Source: Salinibacterium sp. (GTDB taxonomy: Bacteria; Actinomycetota; Actinomycetes; Actinomycetales; Microbacteriaceae). From it: DNA of 64,000 bases. A program made the position numbers and the translations under genes. The stretch lies in assembly GCA_015234465.1 (NCBI GenBank), contig JADGNA010000008.1, positions 186,001 through 250,000 of the forward strand, given 5' to 3'. The notes under the pieces were generated by a model, which was given only the letters and a program-made list of their open reading frames with translations, made no database searches and was not told the origin of the DNA. Below are positions 35,922 to 43,718 of the stretch, in pieces. Positions within the stretch are counted from its first letter, which is position 1, and each line of letters begins with the position of its first letter.

Positions 35922-36878
35922 TTAGGTCAGACGACGCGGTCGCCCCGACGGTAGACCCGCCTCCGACAGGATGCGGTGCATCCTCGTCGGCGGATACAGG
36001 TCACGCGCCTCCCAGCGGCTGAACGCTCGAACCTGTCGGCGGATCCGGTTCTCGCGCCGCTTCTCCTCCAGCACCACCTGCTCCACCGTCCGCCCCTCCC
36101 GCAGACTTTCATCCAGGTACTTGCTCGCACCATCGAATTCGCCGACATGGGCGAACTCCGGCCACGCGAAATCCACCTCCCCGATCTGCCCCTCGTGATC
36201 CGAGAACGGTAACTGCAAGACAGGTCGCGGAAAGCCGAGCAGGTGAATCTGCACGCGGCTGTGAGACTCCTCCACCGAATCCGAACGGTCCGTCGAGAAC
36301 CCTGCAGCCACACGAGCCCTACGCCACCCCCGCGCCCCCTCGGCCACGGAGACGCGTTCGAGAACCTCCTCCCTCATCGCGAGGCGGCCGCCCTTGCGCC
36401 GACGGTGCAACCCCGAGTCGATACACGCGACCGCATCGGCAAAACCGAGTTGCCGGGCGAGATCCACCGCAGTCTGCGCGGGCGAGGTCACGAGCATCCC
36501 CTGATGCTCCACCACCTCGACACTCGCGAGGTCGCGACAGTGTCGCCGAATCCTGCCCGAAGAGCGCCCGCCCGACGCAGGCTCGACGGTTACGTCCACC
36601 GTGTCTGGCCAGGGCGACAGCATCCGGATACCCCAAATCGCGGCGGCAGCCCGATGTGAGAAGATGACGTCCGCGCCGATTCGTTCCGCCGTTGCCAGCA
36701 CCCGCAGACGGTGCTGCCCCATACCGTCGGCCTGCGCCCAAGCGTCTCGCGAAACGAATGTCCCAGGCACAACCCGAACAAGGTCACCCTCAGACACTGC
36801 CCGGCGCAGCCGACGATCAGTGGAACCGAGGTCGATGACAGTACTGCGGCGCACGAAATCCGGCAGGCATTCGTTCAT
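35922..36878 (-). CDS. AbiEi-like antitoxin-domain protein with C-terminal nuclease-like domain
   Basis: A 318-residue protein of a large actinobacterial family. The N-terminal winged-helix AbiEi_4-type region (STDRRLRRAVSEGDLVRVVPGTFVSRDAWAQ) and IFSHRAAAAIWGIRML are typical. The C-terminal part, GEVDFAWPEFAHVGEFDGASKYL then EKRRENRIRRQVRAFSRWEARDL, is like DUF559/Vsr-type endonuclease folds with acidic and lysine residues. No AbiEii-type toxin is encoded next to it; the next gene on this strand is glpX, upstream. So it may be an orphan. ATG at 36878 is preferred to the extension by 10 codons. Confidence 0.7.
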   Translation of the reverse strand: MNECLPDFVRRSTVIDLGSTDRRLRRAVSEGDLVRVVPGTFVSRDAWAQADGMGQHRLRVLATAERIGADVIFSHRAAAAIWGIRMLSPWPDTVDVTVEPASGGRSSGRIRRHCRDLASVEVVEHQGMLVTSPAQTAVDLARQLGFADAVACIDSGLHRRRKGGRLAMREEVLERVSVAEGARGWRRARVAAGFSTDRSDSVEESHSRVQIHLLGFPRPVLQLPFSDHEGQIGEVDFAWPEFAHVGEFDGASKYLDESLREGRTVEQVVLEEKRRENRIRRQVRAFSRWEARDLYPPTRMHRILSEAGLPSGRPRRLT

Positions 36879-36988
36879 CCAGTGACCGTCGCGTGCTGCA
36901 CCCACCAAACAGGTAGGTCATCCGCAAACAGTGGAACGATGAGCACAGGCGACCTGTGGAGGAAACGCCCACAGGCCTCAGAGCACCG

Positions 36989-37053
36989 AGCGCTGCACCG
37001 TTTGACCCACCGCTACACGCGAAACAGTAGCGCGAGGCGGAAAGTGCAGCGCT
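36989..37053. repeat. Structured repeat copy 1 (65 nt)
   Basis: Outer stem AGCGCTGCA (36989-36997) pairs with TGCAGCGCT (37045-37053). Inner stem CGCTAC (37011-37016) pairs with GTAGCG (37027-37032) around a 10-nt loop. It aligns without gaps to copy 2, 129 bp to the right, and both are followed by GGCGGAGG. Confidence 0.7.
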
Positions 37054-37117
37054 GGCGGAGGTTCCCGGCCACCGATGCAAACGGCCCCCGCATGCCAACA
37101 CTGGTCAGAACGACGCG

Positions 37118-37182
37118 AGCGCTACACCGTTTGGCTCAGCGCTACAGACAAAGCTGTAGCGCGAGGCGGAAACTGTAGCGCT
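37118..37182. repeat. Structured repeat copy 2 (65 nt)
   Basis: Outer stem AGCGCTACA (37118-37126) pairs with TGTAGCGCT (37174-37182). Inner stem GCGCTACAG (37139-37147) pairs with CTGTAGCGC (37154-37162) around a 6-nt loop. Compared with copy 1 the outer stem has a G-C pair replaced by A-T on both sides, a compensatory change that argues the fold is selected. Confidence 0.7.
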
Positions 37183-37246
37183 GGCGGAGGTACCGGGCGC
37201 AGCCGGCAGCGACGCAGCGGGCAGAGCGCGCCGCCACCGAGTCAGC

Positions 37247-38236
37247 TCAGTCGTCGAGCCACTTCGAGACGAGGTGGTCCGCCACGACGCGGCGGATCGT
37301 GCCCGAGCGGGCACGCAGCACGACACTCTCCGTGCGGATGATCGGACCCTTGCGCTGCACGCCCGCCACCAGTTCACCGTTCGTGACACCCGTCGCGACG
37401 AAGAAGGTGTTGTCGCCGCGAACAAGCTCGTCGGCCTCATACACGTGGTCGAACTTCAGGCCAGCGTCGATGCCGCGCTGGCGCTCCTCATCGGTCGTGG
37501 GAGCGAGTCGGCCCTGGATGAAGCCGCCCAGCGCCTTGATGGCGGCCGCGGTTGCGACACCCTCAGGGCTGCCACCGATGCCCACGCACATGTCGATGCG
37601 GCTCTCATAGCGGGCCGCGTTGATACCGCCAGCGACATCGCCGTCGAGCATGAGACGGGTGCCGGCGCCAGCGGCCCGGATCTCGTCGATCAGCTCAGCG
37701 TGCCGCGGCCGGTCGAGCACCGCGACGCGGAGGGACCCCACATCCTTGCCGAGCGCCTTCGCGAGCGCCCGCACGTTCTCGCCGATGGGCTTGCGGATGT
37801 CCACGACACCGATGCCCTCGGCACCGGTGACGATCTTCTCCATGTAGAAGACGGACGAGGCATCCAGCATCGTGCCCCGGTCGGAGACGGCGATCATCGA
37901 GATGGCGTTCTGGCGCCCGGCCGCGGTGAGCGAGGTGCCGTCGATCGGGTCGACCGCGATGTCGCACGCGGGGCCGTTGCCGTTGCCGACGACCTCGCCG
38001 TTGAAGAGCATGGGCGCCTCATCCTTCTCGCCCTCGCCGATCACGACGGTGCCCTCGAAGTCGACCGTGCCGAGGAACTTGCGCATCGCGTCGACCGCCG
38101 CGCCGTCGGCGCCGAGCTTGTCGCCGCGACCGATCCAGGGGTAGGCCCGGATGGCTGCCGCCTCTGTGGCCCGCACCAACTCCATGGCCAGGTTGCGGTC
38201 GGGGTGGGCGATCATGCTGTCAGAGTCGGTGGTCAC
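37247..38236 (-). CDS. glpX: Fructose-1,6-bisphosphatase, class II
   Basis: Removes the 1-phosphate from fructose 1,6-bisphosphate, the committed step of gluconeogenesis. 329 residues, full length for GlpX. Metal- and substrate-binding motifs are present: VVIGEGEKDEAPMLFNGE near residue 64, then DIAVDPIDGTSLTAAG near residue 92. GGSPEGVATAAAIKALGG lies near residue 218. The start is GTG at 38236 with GGAT just upstream. It is divergent from fba, so the two opposing steps of the fructose bisphosphate node are encoded back to back across 215 bp. Confidence 0.95.
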   Translation of the reverse strand: MTTDSDSMIAHPDRNLAMELVRATEAAAIRAYPWIGRGDKLGADGAAVDAMRKFLGTVDFEGTVVIGEGEKDEAPMLFNGEVVGNGNGPACDIAVDPIDGTSLTAAGRQNAISMIAVSDRGTMLDASSVFYMEKIVTGAEGIGVVDIRKPIGENVRALAKALGKDVGSLRVAVLDRPRHAELIDEIRAAGAGTRLMLDGDVAGGINAARYESRIDMCVGIGGSPEGVATAAAIKALGGFIQGRLAPTTDEERQRGIDAGLKFDHVYEADELVRGDNTFFVATGVTNGELVAGVQRKGPIIRTESVVLRARSGTIRRVVADHLVSKWLDD

Positions 38237-38451
38237 CGGTGATCCTTCGCTCGGCGGGCTCCATGGGGAGGGGCTGAAAGGCCACAGTCATCCTACCGAG
38301 CGCTCCCCGGCCCTCCCGCCGCGACTGCGGCGCCGCATCTCGCGTGACGGCACACTCCCCCGGGAGGGGGATGCTGGCTAGACTTTGAGCGGTTCGGCCA
38401 GTCCTTGCGAGAACGCAGGCCGAGACATCCCGTTGTCGTGAAGGAGAAGCT
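38237..38451. promoter_or_regulatory. Divergent glpX / fba intergenic region
   Basis: This 215-bp gap should hold both promoters. For fba a TAGACT -10 box lies at 38379-38384 but no convincing -35 is seen. A GC palindrome of the CCCCCGGGAGGGGG type lies just upstream, around 38357-38370. No riboswitch motif was recognised. Confidence 0.35.
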
Positions 38452-39477
38452 ATGCCCATCGCCACCCCCGACCAGTACGCCGAGATGCTTGACCGGGCCA
38501 AGAAGGGCGGCTTCGCCTACCCGGCCTTCAACGTCTCGTCGTCGCAGACGGTCAACGCCGTGCTGCAGGGCCTCACCGAGGCGGGTTCGGATGGCATCAT
38601 CCAGGTGTCGACGGGTGGCGCGGACTACTGGGCCGGCCAGAGCGTCAAGGCACGGGCATCCGGAGCGCTCGCCTTCGCCGCGTTCACGCGCGAGGTCGCC
38701 AAGAACTACCCCATCACGGTCGCCCTCCACACCGACCACTGCCCGAAGGACGCCCTCGACGGCTTCGTGATGCCCCTCATCGAGGCGAGCGAGGAGTCGG
38801 TCAAGGGCGGCGGCGAGCCGATCTTCCAGTCGCACATGTGGGACGGCTCGGCCGTGCCGCTCGACGAGAACCTCGAGATCGCGAAGCAGCTGCTCCCCCG
38901 CATGAAGAACATCAACTCGATCCTCGAGGTCGAGATCGGTGTCGTCGGCGGCGAGGAAGACGGTGTCAGCCACGACATCAACGAGCACCTCTACACGACC
39001 CTCGACGACGCGATCGCGACGGTCGAGGCGCTCGGCTTCGGCGAGCAGGGCCGCTACATGGCCGCCCTCACCTTCGGCAACGTGCACGGCGTCTACAAGC
39101 CCGGCAACGTCAAGCTGAAGCCAGAACTGCTGCGCGAGATCCAGGACGGCCTGAGCGCGAAGTACGGCAAGGATGCCCTTCCCCTTGACCTCGTCTTCCA
39201 CGGCGGTTCGGGCTCGACCGAGCAGGAGATCGCCACGGCGGTCGCCAACGGCGTCATCAAGATGAACATCGACACCGACACGCAGTACGCCTTCAGCCGC
39301 TCGGTCGCCGACACGGTGCTGAAGAACTACGACGGCTTCCTCAAGGTCGACGGCGAGGTCGGCAACAAGAAGGTCTACGACCCGCGCTCGTGGGGCAAGA
39401 AGGCCGAGTCGGCCATGGCGGCCCGCGTCGTCGAGGGCGCCACGCAGCTCGGCTCGGCCGGCAAGTCGCAGTCCTGA
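38452..39477 (+). CDS. fba: Fructose-bisphosphate aldolase, class II
   Basis: Zinc-dependent aldolase splitting fructose 1,6-bisphosphate into two triose phosphates. 341 residues. The zinc-binding region VALHTDHCPKDALDG near residue 92 and the LTFGNVHGVYKPGNVKL segment near residue 204 are intact. PLDLVFHGGSGSTEQEI near 242 carries the later His and substrate loop, and GVIKMNIDTDTQYAF follows. ATG at 38452 follows AAGGAGAAGCT, a strong ribosome site. It is followed by a strong terminator, so it is monocistronic. Confidence 0.96.
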   Translation: MPIATPDQYAEMLDRAKKGGFAYPAFNVSSSQTVNAVLQGLTEAGSDGIIQVSTGGADYWAGQSVKARASGALAFAAFTREVAKNYPITVALHTDHCPKDALDGFVMPLIEASEESVKGGGEPIFQSHMWDGSAVPLDENLEIAKQLLPRMKNINSILEVEIGVVGGEEDGVSHDINEHLYTTLDDAIATVEALGFGEQGRYMAALTFGNVHGVYKPGNVKLKPELLREIQDGLSAKYGKDALPLDLVFHGGSGSTEQEIATAVANGVIKMNIDTDTQYAFSRSVADTVLKNYDGFLKVDGEVGNKKVYDPRSWGKKAESAMAARVVEGATQLGSAGKSQS

Positions 39478-39518
39478 GGTTGAGCGCTGAAGTCGTCAGC
39501 GCCGACCCCCTGAGCATG

Positions 39519-39546
39519 GGCCCCGCGGAGTGATCTCCGCGGGGCC
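39519..39546 (+). terminator. fba terminator
   Basis: A perfect 12-bp stem (39519-39530 with 39535-39546, arms GGCCCCGCGGAG / CTCCGCGGGGCC) with a TGAT loop is followed by TTCT. It lies 42 bp after the fba stop, at the 3' side of the convergent membrane gene. Confidence 0.8.
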
Positions 39547-39549
39547 TTC

Positions 39550-40695
39550 TCAGTCTCCGTGCTCGTCGGCGGGCGGCAGCTTGAATCGCATGCGCAACTG
39601 CTCCCCCACGGCCCATTCGAGGTCGTCGACGGATGCCTTGAGCGAGATGAAATAGGGCGCAAGCATCATGACGCGGCGACCCTCGGGCAGCGTGATGTTC
39701 ATGCTGAACGCGACCGCTGTCGTGCCGTCGTCGAGCGAACGCAGCTCGATCCTGAGCGCCTCGCCCGCGAGCACGGGCGACTCGAGGGCCGCCGAGATGA
39801 GGGTGTGGATGGCGGCACGTTGCGAGCGCGTCATGCGGTTCGCCGCGCCATCCGGGTCCTCGACCGAGAGGCGCTCGTGCTGCGGGATCGTCTCGAGCCA
39901 GCTCCGGTTCACGACCTCGACGAGGTCGGCACGGATGCCGGCGGCGAGGGATGCGGCATCCGCCCGTTCCTTGGCGCTGACGCGGCCGCCGTCAGCGACC
40001 CGCTGCAGGAGAGCGAGCACGTCGTCACCGATCGCGACGGGCGTGCCGTGCTGCTGCAGGCGACTCACGAAGGACGAGGGGCGCTCCGCGTTCTCCTCCC
40101 GGTCATAGGGCAGGGCGCGCCACCGGGTGACGGCCGCGACGACGAGCCCGGAGAAGGCGGCACCCGCGACGCCGACGTGGAAGGGCAGGCTCGACCCCGC
40201 GATGAAGGCGCTCCACTCGCCGATCTGGGAGATGTCGAATGCCCACCGTGACGCGAGCCCCGCGATGAGCGCCCCGACGAGGCCGAGGCCGCCGACGACG
40301 AGACCGGGCAGGTAGGGCACGAGGGCGACCATGACGGTTGCGAGGCCGAGCGGGCCGGTCCATTCGCCGAGCGGAACGCTGCTGCCGCGGTGCGCGAGGG
40401 CCGAGACCAGCATGCTCGCCACGCCGAGCGCCATGGGTAGCGCGGCCTGCGCGGGTCGCACGAGCGGGCGGTGCGGTTGGGCGGCGCGCTGCACCACGAG
40501 GCATCCGAGCACCGACAGGGTTGTCGCGAGGAGGGTCGCGAACGGCGAGACGCCCTGCGGGGCGATCATGATCGAGACGAGGATGCCGCCCGCTGCCGTC
40601 GACAGCACGGCGATGAGCGGAAGGTTGAAGGCGAGGATCCAGGTGAGGGGGTCTGCCTTCTGCGGCGAGGTCCTGAGCGTGGAGGCGAAGGTCAC
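39550..40695 (-). CDS. Membrane protein with degenerate histidine-kinase-like C-terminal domain
   Basis: A 381-residue protein translated from the GTG at 40695 that overlaps the stop of the upstream histidine kinase (GTGA), so the two are coupled. The N-terminal 200 residues form about six helices (WILAFNLPLIAVLSTAAGG ... FATLLATTLSVLGCLVV ...). The C-terminal part aligns in outline with the kinase: VLALLQRVADGGRVSAKERADAASLAAGIRADL corresponds to its dimerisation helices, and the last 130 residues to its ATP-binding domain. The phosphoacceptor His and the N, G1 and G2 box residues are missing. I infer a pseudokinase partner; no response regulator is nearby. Confidence 0.7.
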   Translation of the reverse strand: MTFASTLRTSPQKADPLTWILAFNLPLIAVLSTAAGGILVSIMIAPQGVSPFATLLATTLSVLGCLVVQRAAQPHRPLVRPAQAALPMALGVASMLVSALAHRGSSVPLGEWTGPLGLATVMVALVPYLPGLVVGGLGLVGALIAGLASRWAFDISQIGEWSAFIAGSSLPFHVGVAGAAFSGLVVAAVTRWRALPYDREENAERPSSFVSRLQQHGTPVAIGDDVLALLQRVADGGRVSAKERADAASLAAGIRADLVEVVNRSWLETIPQHERLSVEDPDGAANRMTRSQRAAIHTLISAALESPVLAGEALRIELRSLDDGTTAVAFSMNITLPEGRRVMMLAPYFISLKASVDDLEWAVGEQLRMRFKLPPADEHGD

Positions 40696-41873
40696 GAGAA
40701 TGCGCCCGTCGTCTCGGACACCGGCAGTGAGATGACGACCGAGGTGCCGGCGCCGGGCGACGACCACAGGGTGACGCTGCCTCCCTGGTCCTCGATGCGC
40801 CTGACGATGGCCATGCGGATGCCCAGCCGATCGTCTGCGATCGACTCCGGGTCGAAGCCGTGGCCGTCATCGACGACCATGACGGTGAGGCGATCGGTGC
40901 CGTGGTCGATGAAGACCTCCGCCGTCGTGCGACCGGAGTGCTGGAGCACGTTGTCGAGCGCGGCCCGCATGGCGCCGAGGAGCGCTTCGCGGTCGGCGGG
41001 CGCGAGAGAGTCAATCATGTAGCTGCTCCCGCCAACGTCGACCGAGAGCCCACCCCACTGGAACTCGCGGATGATGCCGTAGAAGTCGCTCTCGGGGAGC
41101 TGCTCGGGGGCATCCGAATCGACGGGTGAGCGCCAGGCACGAATCGCGTCGAGGTCGCGTCGCAGCCGCGCCCGGTCGTAGTCCGTCAGGGAGAGCGGCC
41201 CGTGCGCGATCAACGCGAGGTCGCGAAGCACGGTCTCGTGCACGACGACGGCGGCGCGGCGTTCGCGCTGCCGCTCATACTCCTCGCGCTCGACCTCAGC
41301 GGCGATCGGCTCAGTGTCGACGAGCTGCTGCTGCGCGCGGTCGCTGAACCACATGAGGAGATAGGTGGCGAAGTAGAGGAGACCGATCAGGAGGGCATAT
41401 GAGTCGGGCTCGATGGGCAAGCCGACGACCAGCTGGGTGCCGATGACTGCGGCCTGGGCGAGGAGGGTTCCCGCGAGGCTCCACACGGCGCCCCCGAGCG
41501 CGCCGCCCGCGGCCGCTCCCGTGAGGGCGATCGCCGTGCCGATCGTGCCGACGAGCACGATCCGGCTGGGATCGATCTCGAGCCGCTCCATCTCGAGCAC
41601 GTAGCCGACGATCGCGGCCGAGCCGACCACGAGGTAGGCCGCAGCCGTCAGCCACCCCGGCCAGAGTGCGAGCACCGCGAGCATGGCGCCCGCGCAGACG
41701 ATGGCGAGGAGGGGCGTGAGCATGAGCTCGGGGCTGCCCTCCCGAAGGAAGTACTCGGCCGTCACGACCGCGTGTTCGACGAGCACGACCGCCGCGAGCA
41801 CCCAGCTCGCGCGTGTGGCCGCCTGCAGGCGGATGCCCGCCGCGATGGAACGCGGTGGTACACGGAGGGGCAT
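40692..41873 (-). CDS. Sensor histidine kinase, NarL/DesK-like (HisKA_3)
   Basis: Membrane sensor kinase of 393 residues. Helices fill about residues 20-180 (six or seven). The dimerisation helix has VVVHETVLRDLALIAHG with the candidate phosphoacceptor His near residue 211. The ATPase part has N-box ALDNVLQHSG near residue 310, G1 VVDDGHGFDPE and G2 GSPGAGTSVVISLP at the end, all intact. Start GTG or ATG near 41873 (MPLRVPPRSIA). It is followed with a 4-bp overlap by a kinase-like protein without catalytic motifs. No receiver-domain regulator is found within the window near it, which is unusual. Confidence 0.85.
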   Translation of the reverse strand: MPLRVPPRSIAAGIRLQAATRASWVLAAVVLVEHAVVTAEYFLREGSPELMLTPLLAIVCAGAMLAVLALWPGWLTAAAYLVVGSAAIVGYVLEMERLEIDPSRIVLVGTIGTAIALTGAAAGGALGGAVWSLAGTLLAQAAVIGTQLVVGLPIEPDSYALLIGLLYFATYLLMWFSDRAQQQLVDTEPIAAEVEREEYERQRERRAAVVVHETVLRDLALIAHGPLSLTDYDRARLRRDLDAIRAWRSPVDSDAPEQLPESDFYGIIREFQWGGLSVDVGGSSYMIDSLAPADREALLGAMRAALDNVLQHSGRTTAEVFIDHGTDRLTVMVVDDGHGFDPESIADDRLGIRMAIVRRIEDQGGSVTLWSSPGAGTSVVISLPVSETTGAFS

Positions 41874-41957
41874 GAGGTGAGGCTATGCGCCGCTTGGGTG
41901 ACCGGCAACGTCCCTAAACGCGGGGCGAAGCTCCCTGCGCACGCGGGCCGACGCGCG

Positions 41958-42551
41958 TCAGGCCTGGAGCGACACGCTCTCGACGTAACGCATGAAAGCG
42001 GGGTCCACCATGATGGCAGCGAGCCACAGTGCGCTCACGAGAAGCACCGCCAGCACGCCGGCGACGAGCGGGATCCACCACGAGGCGCTGCCGCGGCGCA
42101 GCGCCGTGACCGAGAGCCACAGGGTGAGCACCCAGAGCAGCAGTTGGGCGACGATCGCGATGATGCCGAAGGTGCGGGCGGCGGCGAACGAGGTGTAGGC
42201 GTCGAGCCCCTGGGCAGAGAATGCCATCGCCAGGCCATCGCCGAGACCGAGCAGGCTCGGGATGCTCAGGAGCGTGCAGGCGAGTCCGAACACGAGGAGC
42301 ATGGTGGTCGCCATGCGGTTGCCGGCGCCCTTGCGGGCGGCGGTGGGTGTGGGCGCGGCCGGGCGCTCGACCGCGGGCGCTGCTGCGGCGGGGCTGGTGG
42401 CATCCGTCGTCTGTTCCTCCACACGCGGGCGCGTGAGGGAGGCGAGGTGGCGCTCGTACTCTTCCAGCGTCATGCCCCGGGCCTTCGCGACCTGCTCGGG
42501 CGTCGCGTACTCGCCGTACTCGGGGCGCGGGCGGTCTGCCGCTGCCGTCAC
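41958..42551 (-). CDS. DUF6264-like membrane protein
   Basis: A 197-residue protein. The N-terminal 75 residues are polar, with [27 protein letters not shown] followed by a Pro/Ala-rich linker. Three or four hydrophobic helices follow ([66 protein letters not shown]). This layout is typical of the Microbacteriaceae-specific DUF6264 family. The GTG at 42551 overlaps the ispH stop by 4 bp, so it is co-translated with ispH. Function unknown. Confidence 0.78.
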   Translation of the reverse strand: MTAAADRPRPEYGEYATPEQVAKARGMTLEEYERHLASLTRPRVEEQTTDATSPAAAAPAVERPAAPTPTAARKGAGNRMATTMLLVFGLACTLLSIPSLLGLGDGLAMAFSAQGLDAYTSFAAARTFGIIAIVAQLLLWVLTLWLSVTALRRGSASWWIPLVAGVLAVLLVSALWLAAIMVDPAFMRYVESVSLQA

Positions 42552-43636
42552 TGCATCTGCCAGTCGAGCTTGCGGCGGCCGCCGAGGCCGCGGGCGTCGG
42601 GCTGGCCGCTGGCGTCGCGGCGGAGTTCCTTGGGCAGGGAGAACATGAGGTCCTCCTCGGCGGTGACGACCTGCTCAACATCGCGGTAGCCGGCGTCGGC
42701 GAGGTCGGTCAGCACCTGCTGCACGAGCACCTCGGGCACGGATGCTCCGGAGGTCACACCGACCGTCTCGACACCGTCGAGCCATTCCTGGCGGATCTCA
42801 CTCGCGTAGTCCACCCGGTAGGCGGCCTTGGCACCGTACTCGAGCGCGACCTCGACGAGGCGCACACTGTTGGAACTGTTGGCGGAGCCGACGACGATGA
42901 CGAGGTCAGCATCCGCGGCGACCTTGCGCACCGCGACCTGGCGGTTCTGCGTGGCGTAGCAGATGTCGTCGCTCGGCGGGTCCTGCAGGTGCGGGAAGCG
43001 CTCGCGGAGGAGGCGCACGGTCTCCATGGTCTCGTCGACGCTCAGCGTGGTCTGCGAGAGCCAGACGAGCTTGTCAGTCTCGGGCACCTCGACCGTCGCG
43101 ACCTCGGCGGGGCTGTTGACGAGGGTCGTGCGCTCGGGAGCGTGCCCCATCGTGCCCTCGACCTCCTCGTGGCCCGCGTGGCCAATGAGGAGGATGTGGA
43201 AGTCGTCGCGGGAGAAGCGGGTCGCCTCGCGGTGCACCTTGGTGACGAGCGGGCAGGTGGCGTCGATCGCCTGCAGGCCGCGGTCGGCGGCACCCTTGAC
43301 GACGGCGGGTGAGACGCCGTGGGCGCTGAAGACGAGGTGCGAGCCGGTCGGCACCTGGTCGACCTCGTCTACGAAGATCGCACCCTTCTGCTCGAGGGTC
43401 GAGACGACGTGCACGTTGTGGACGATCTGCTTGCGCACGTAGACGGGGGCACCGAAGTTCTCGAGCGCCTTCTCGACCGCCACGACGGCACGGTCGACTC
43501 CCGCGCAGTAGCCGCGCGGCGCGGCGAGGATGACCCTCTTCTGGCCGGCGACGGGCTCGTCGCGCAGACGCTCGCGGCGCTCGGGGATGACAGGGGCCGC
43601 GAGACTCGCCAGGCTTCCATTGCTGATCGTGCTCAC
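42548..43636 (-). CDS. ispH: 4-hydroxy-3-methylbut-2-enyl diphosphate reductase
   Basis: Last enzyme of the MEP isoprenoid pathway, making IPP and DMAPP. 362 residues, with a 30-residue N-terminal extension before the conserved core. The three Fe-S cysteines are in [11 protein letters not shown] near residue 44, DATCPLVTK near residue 129 and [10 protein letters not shown] near residue 224. HGVSPAVVK and [10 protein letters not shown] add substrate-binding histidine and Ser/Asn residues. GTG at 43636 lacks a ribosome site, and TAGACT lies 6 bp upstream, so translation is probably leaderless. Confidence 0.96.
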   Translation of the reverse strand: MSTISNGSLASLAAPVIPERRERLRDEPVAGQKRVILAAPRGYCAGVDRAVVAVEKALENFGAPVYVRKQIVHNVHVVSTLEQKGAIFVDEVDQVPTGSHLVFSAHGVSPAVVKGAADRGLQAIDATCPLVTKVHREATRFSRDDFHILLIGHAGHEEVEGTMGHAPERTTLVNSPAEVATVEVPETDKLVWLSQTTLSVDETMETVRLLRERFPHLQDPPSDDICYATQNRQVAVRKVAADADLVIVVGSANSSNSVRLVEVALEYGAKAAYRVDYASEIRQEWLDGVETVGVTSGASVPEVLVQQVLTDLADAGYRDVEQVVTAEEDLMFSLPKELRRDASGQPDARGLGGRRKLDWQMQ

Positions 43637-43648
43637 ACACCCAGTCTA
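43637..43648 (-). promoter_or_regulatory. Leaderless-type -10 box of ispH
   Basis: TAGACT (reverse strand, 43643-43648) is 6 bp before the GTG at 43636, with no ribosome site. Confidence 0.5.
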
Positions 43649-43706
43649 GGCCGGGCTGCCTGCCCGAACGCTGGGCAGCGCGGCCCGTGAGGTCGGGGGT
43701 GTCCCG

Positions 43707-43718
43707 TAGCCTGATGGC
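43707..43718 (+). promoter_or_regulatory. Leaderless-type -10 box of xseA
   Basis: TAGCCT at 43707-43712 is followed by 6 bp and the ATG at 43719. It lies only 58 bp from the divergent ispH -10 box. Confidence 0.45.

Larger units (their letters stand above)
36879..37246. other. 368-bp intergenic region holding the two structured repeats
   Basis: No convincing gene is present between the AbiEi-like start and the glpX stop. The only structure I see is the pair of 65-nt elements at 36989-37053 and 37118-37182, separated by 64 bp. Both flanking genes read leftward, so the elements lie between an upstream stop and a downstream start. Confidence 0.7.

Noticed and set aside
36989-37182. CRISPR array
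   Set aside because: Only two units, with internal palindromes of 65 nt and no constant short repeat-spacer pattern; no cas genes in the window.
38237-38451. Riboswitch in the fba leader
   Set aside because: Only a simple GC palindrome and a possible -10 box are visible; no conserved aptamer strings.
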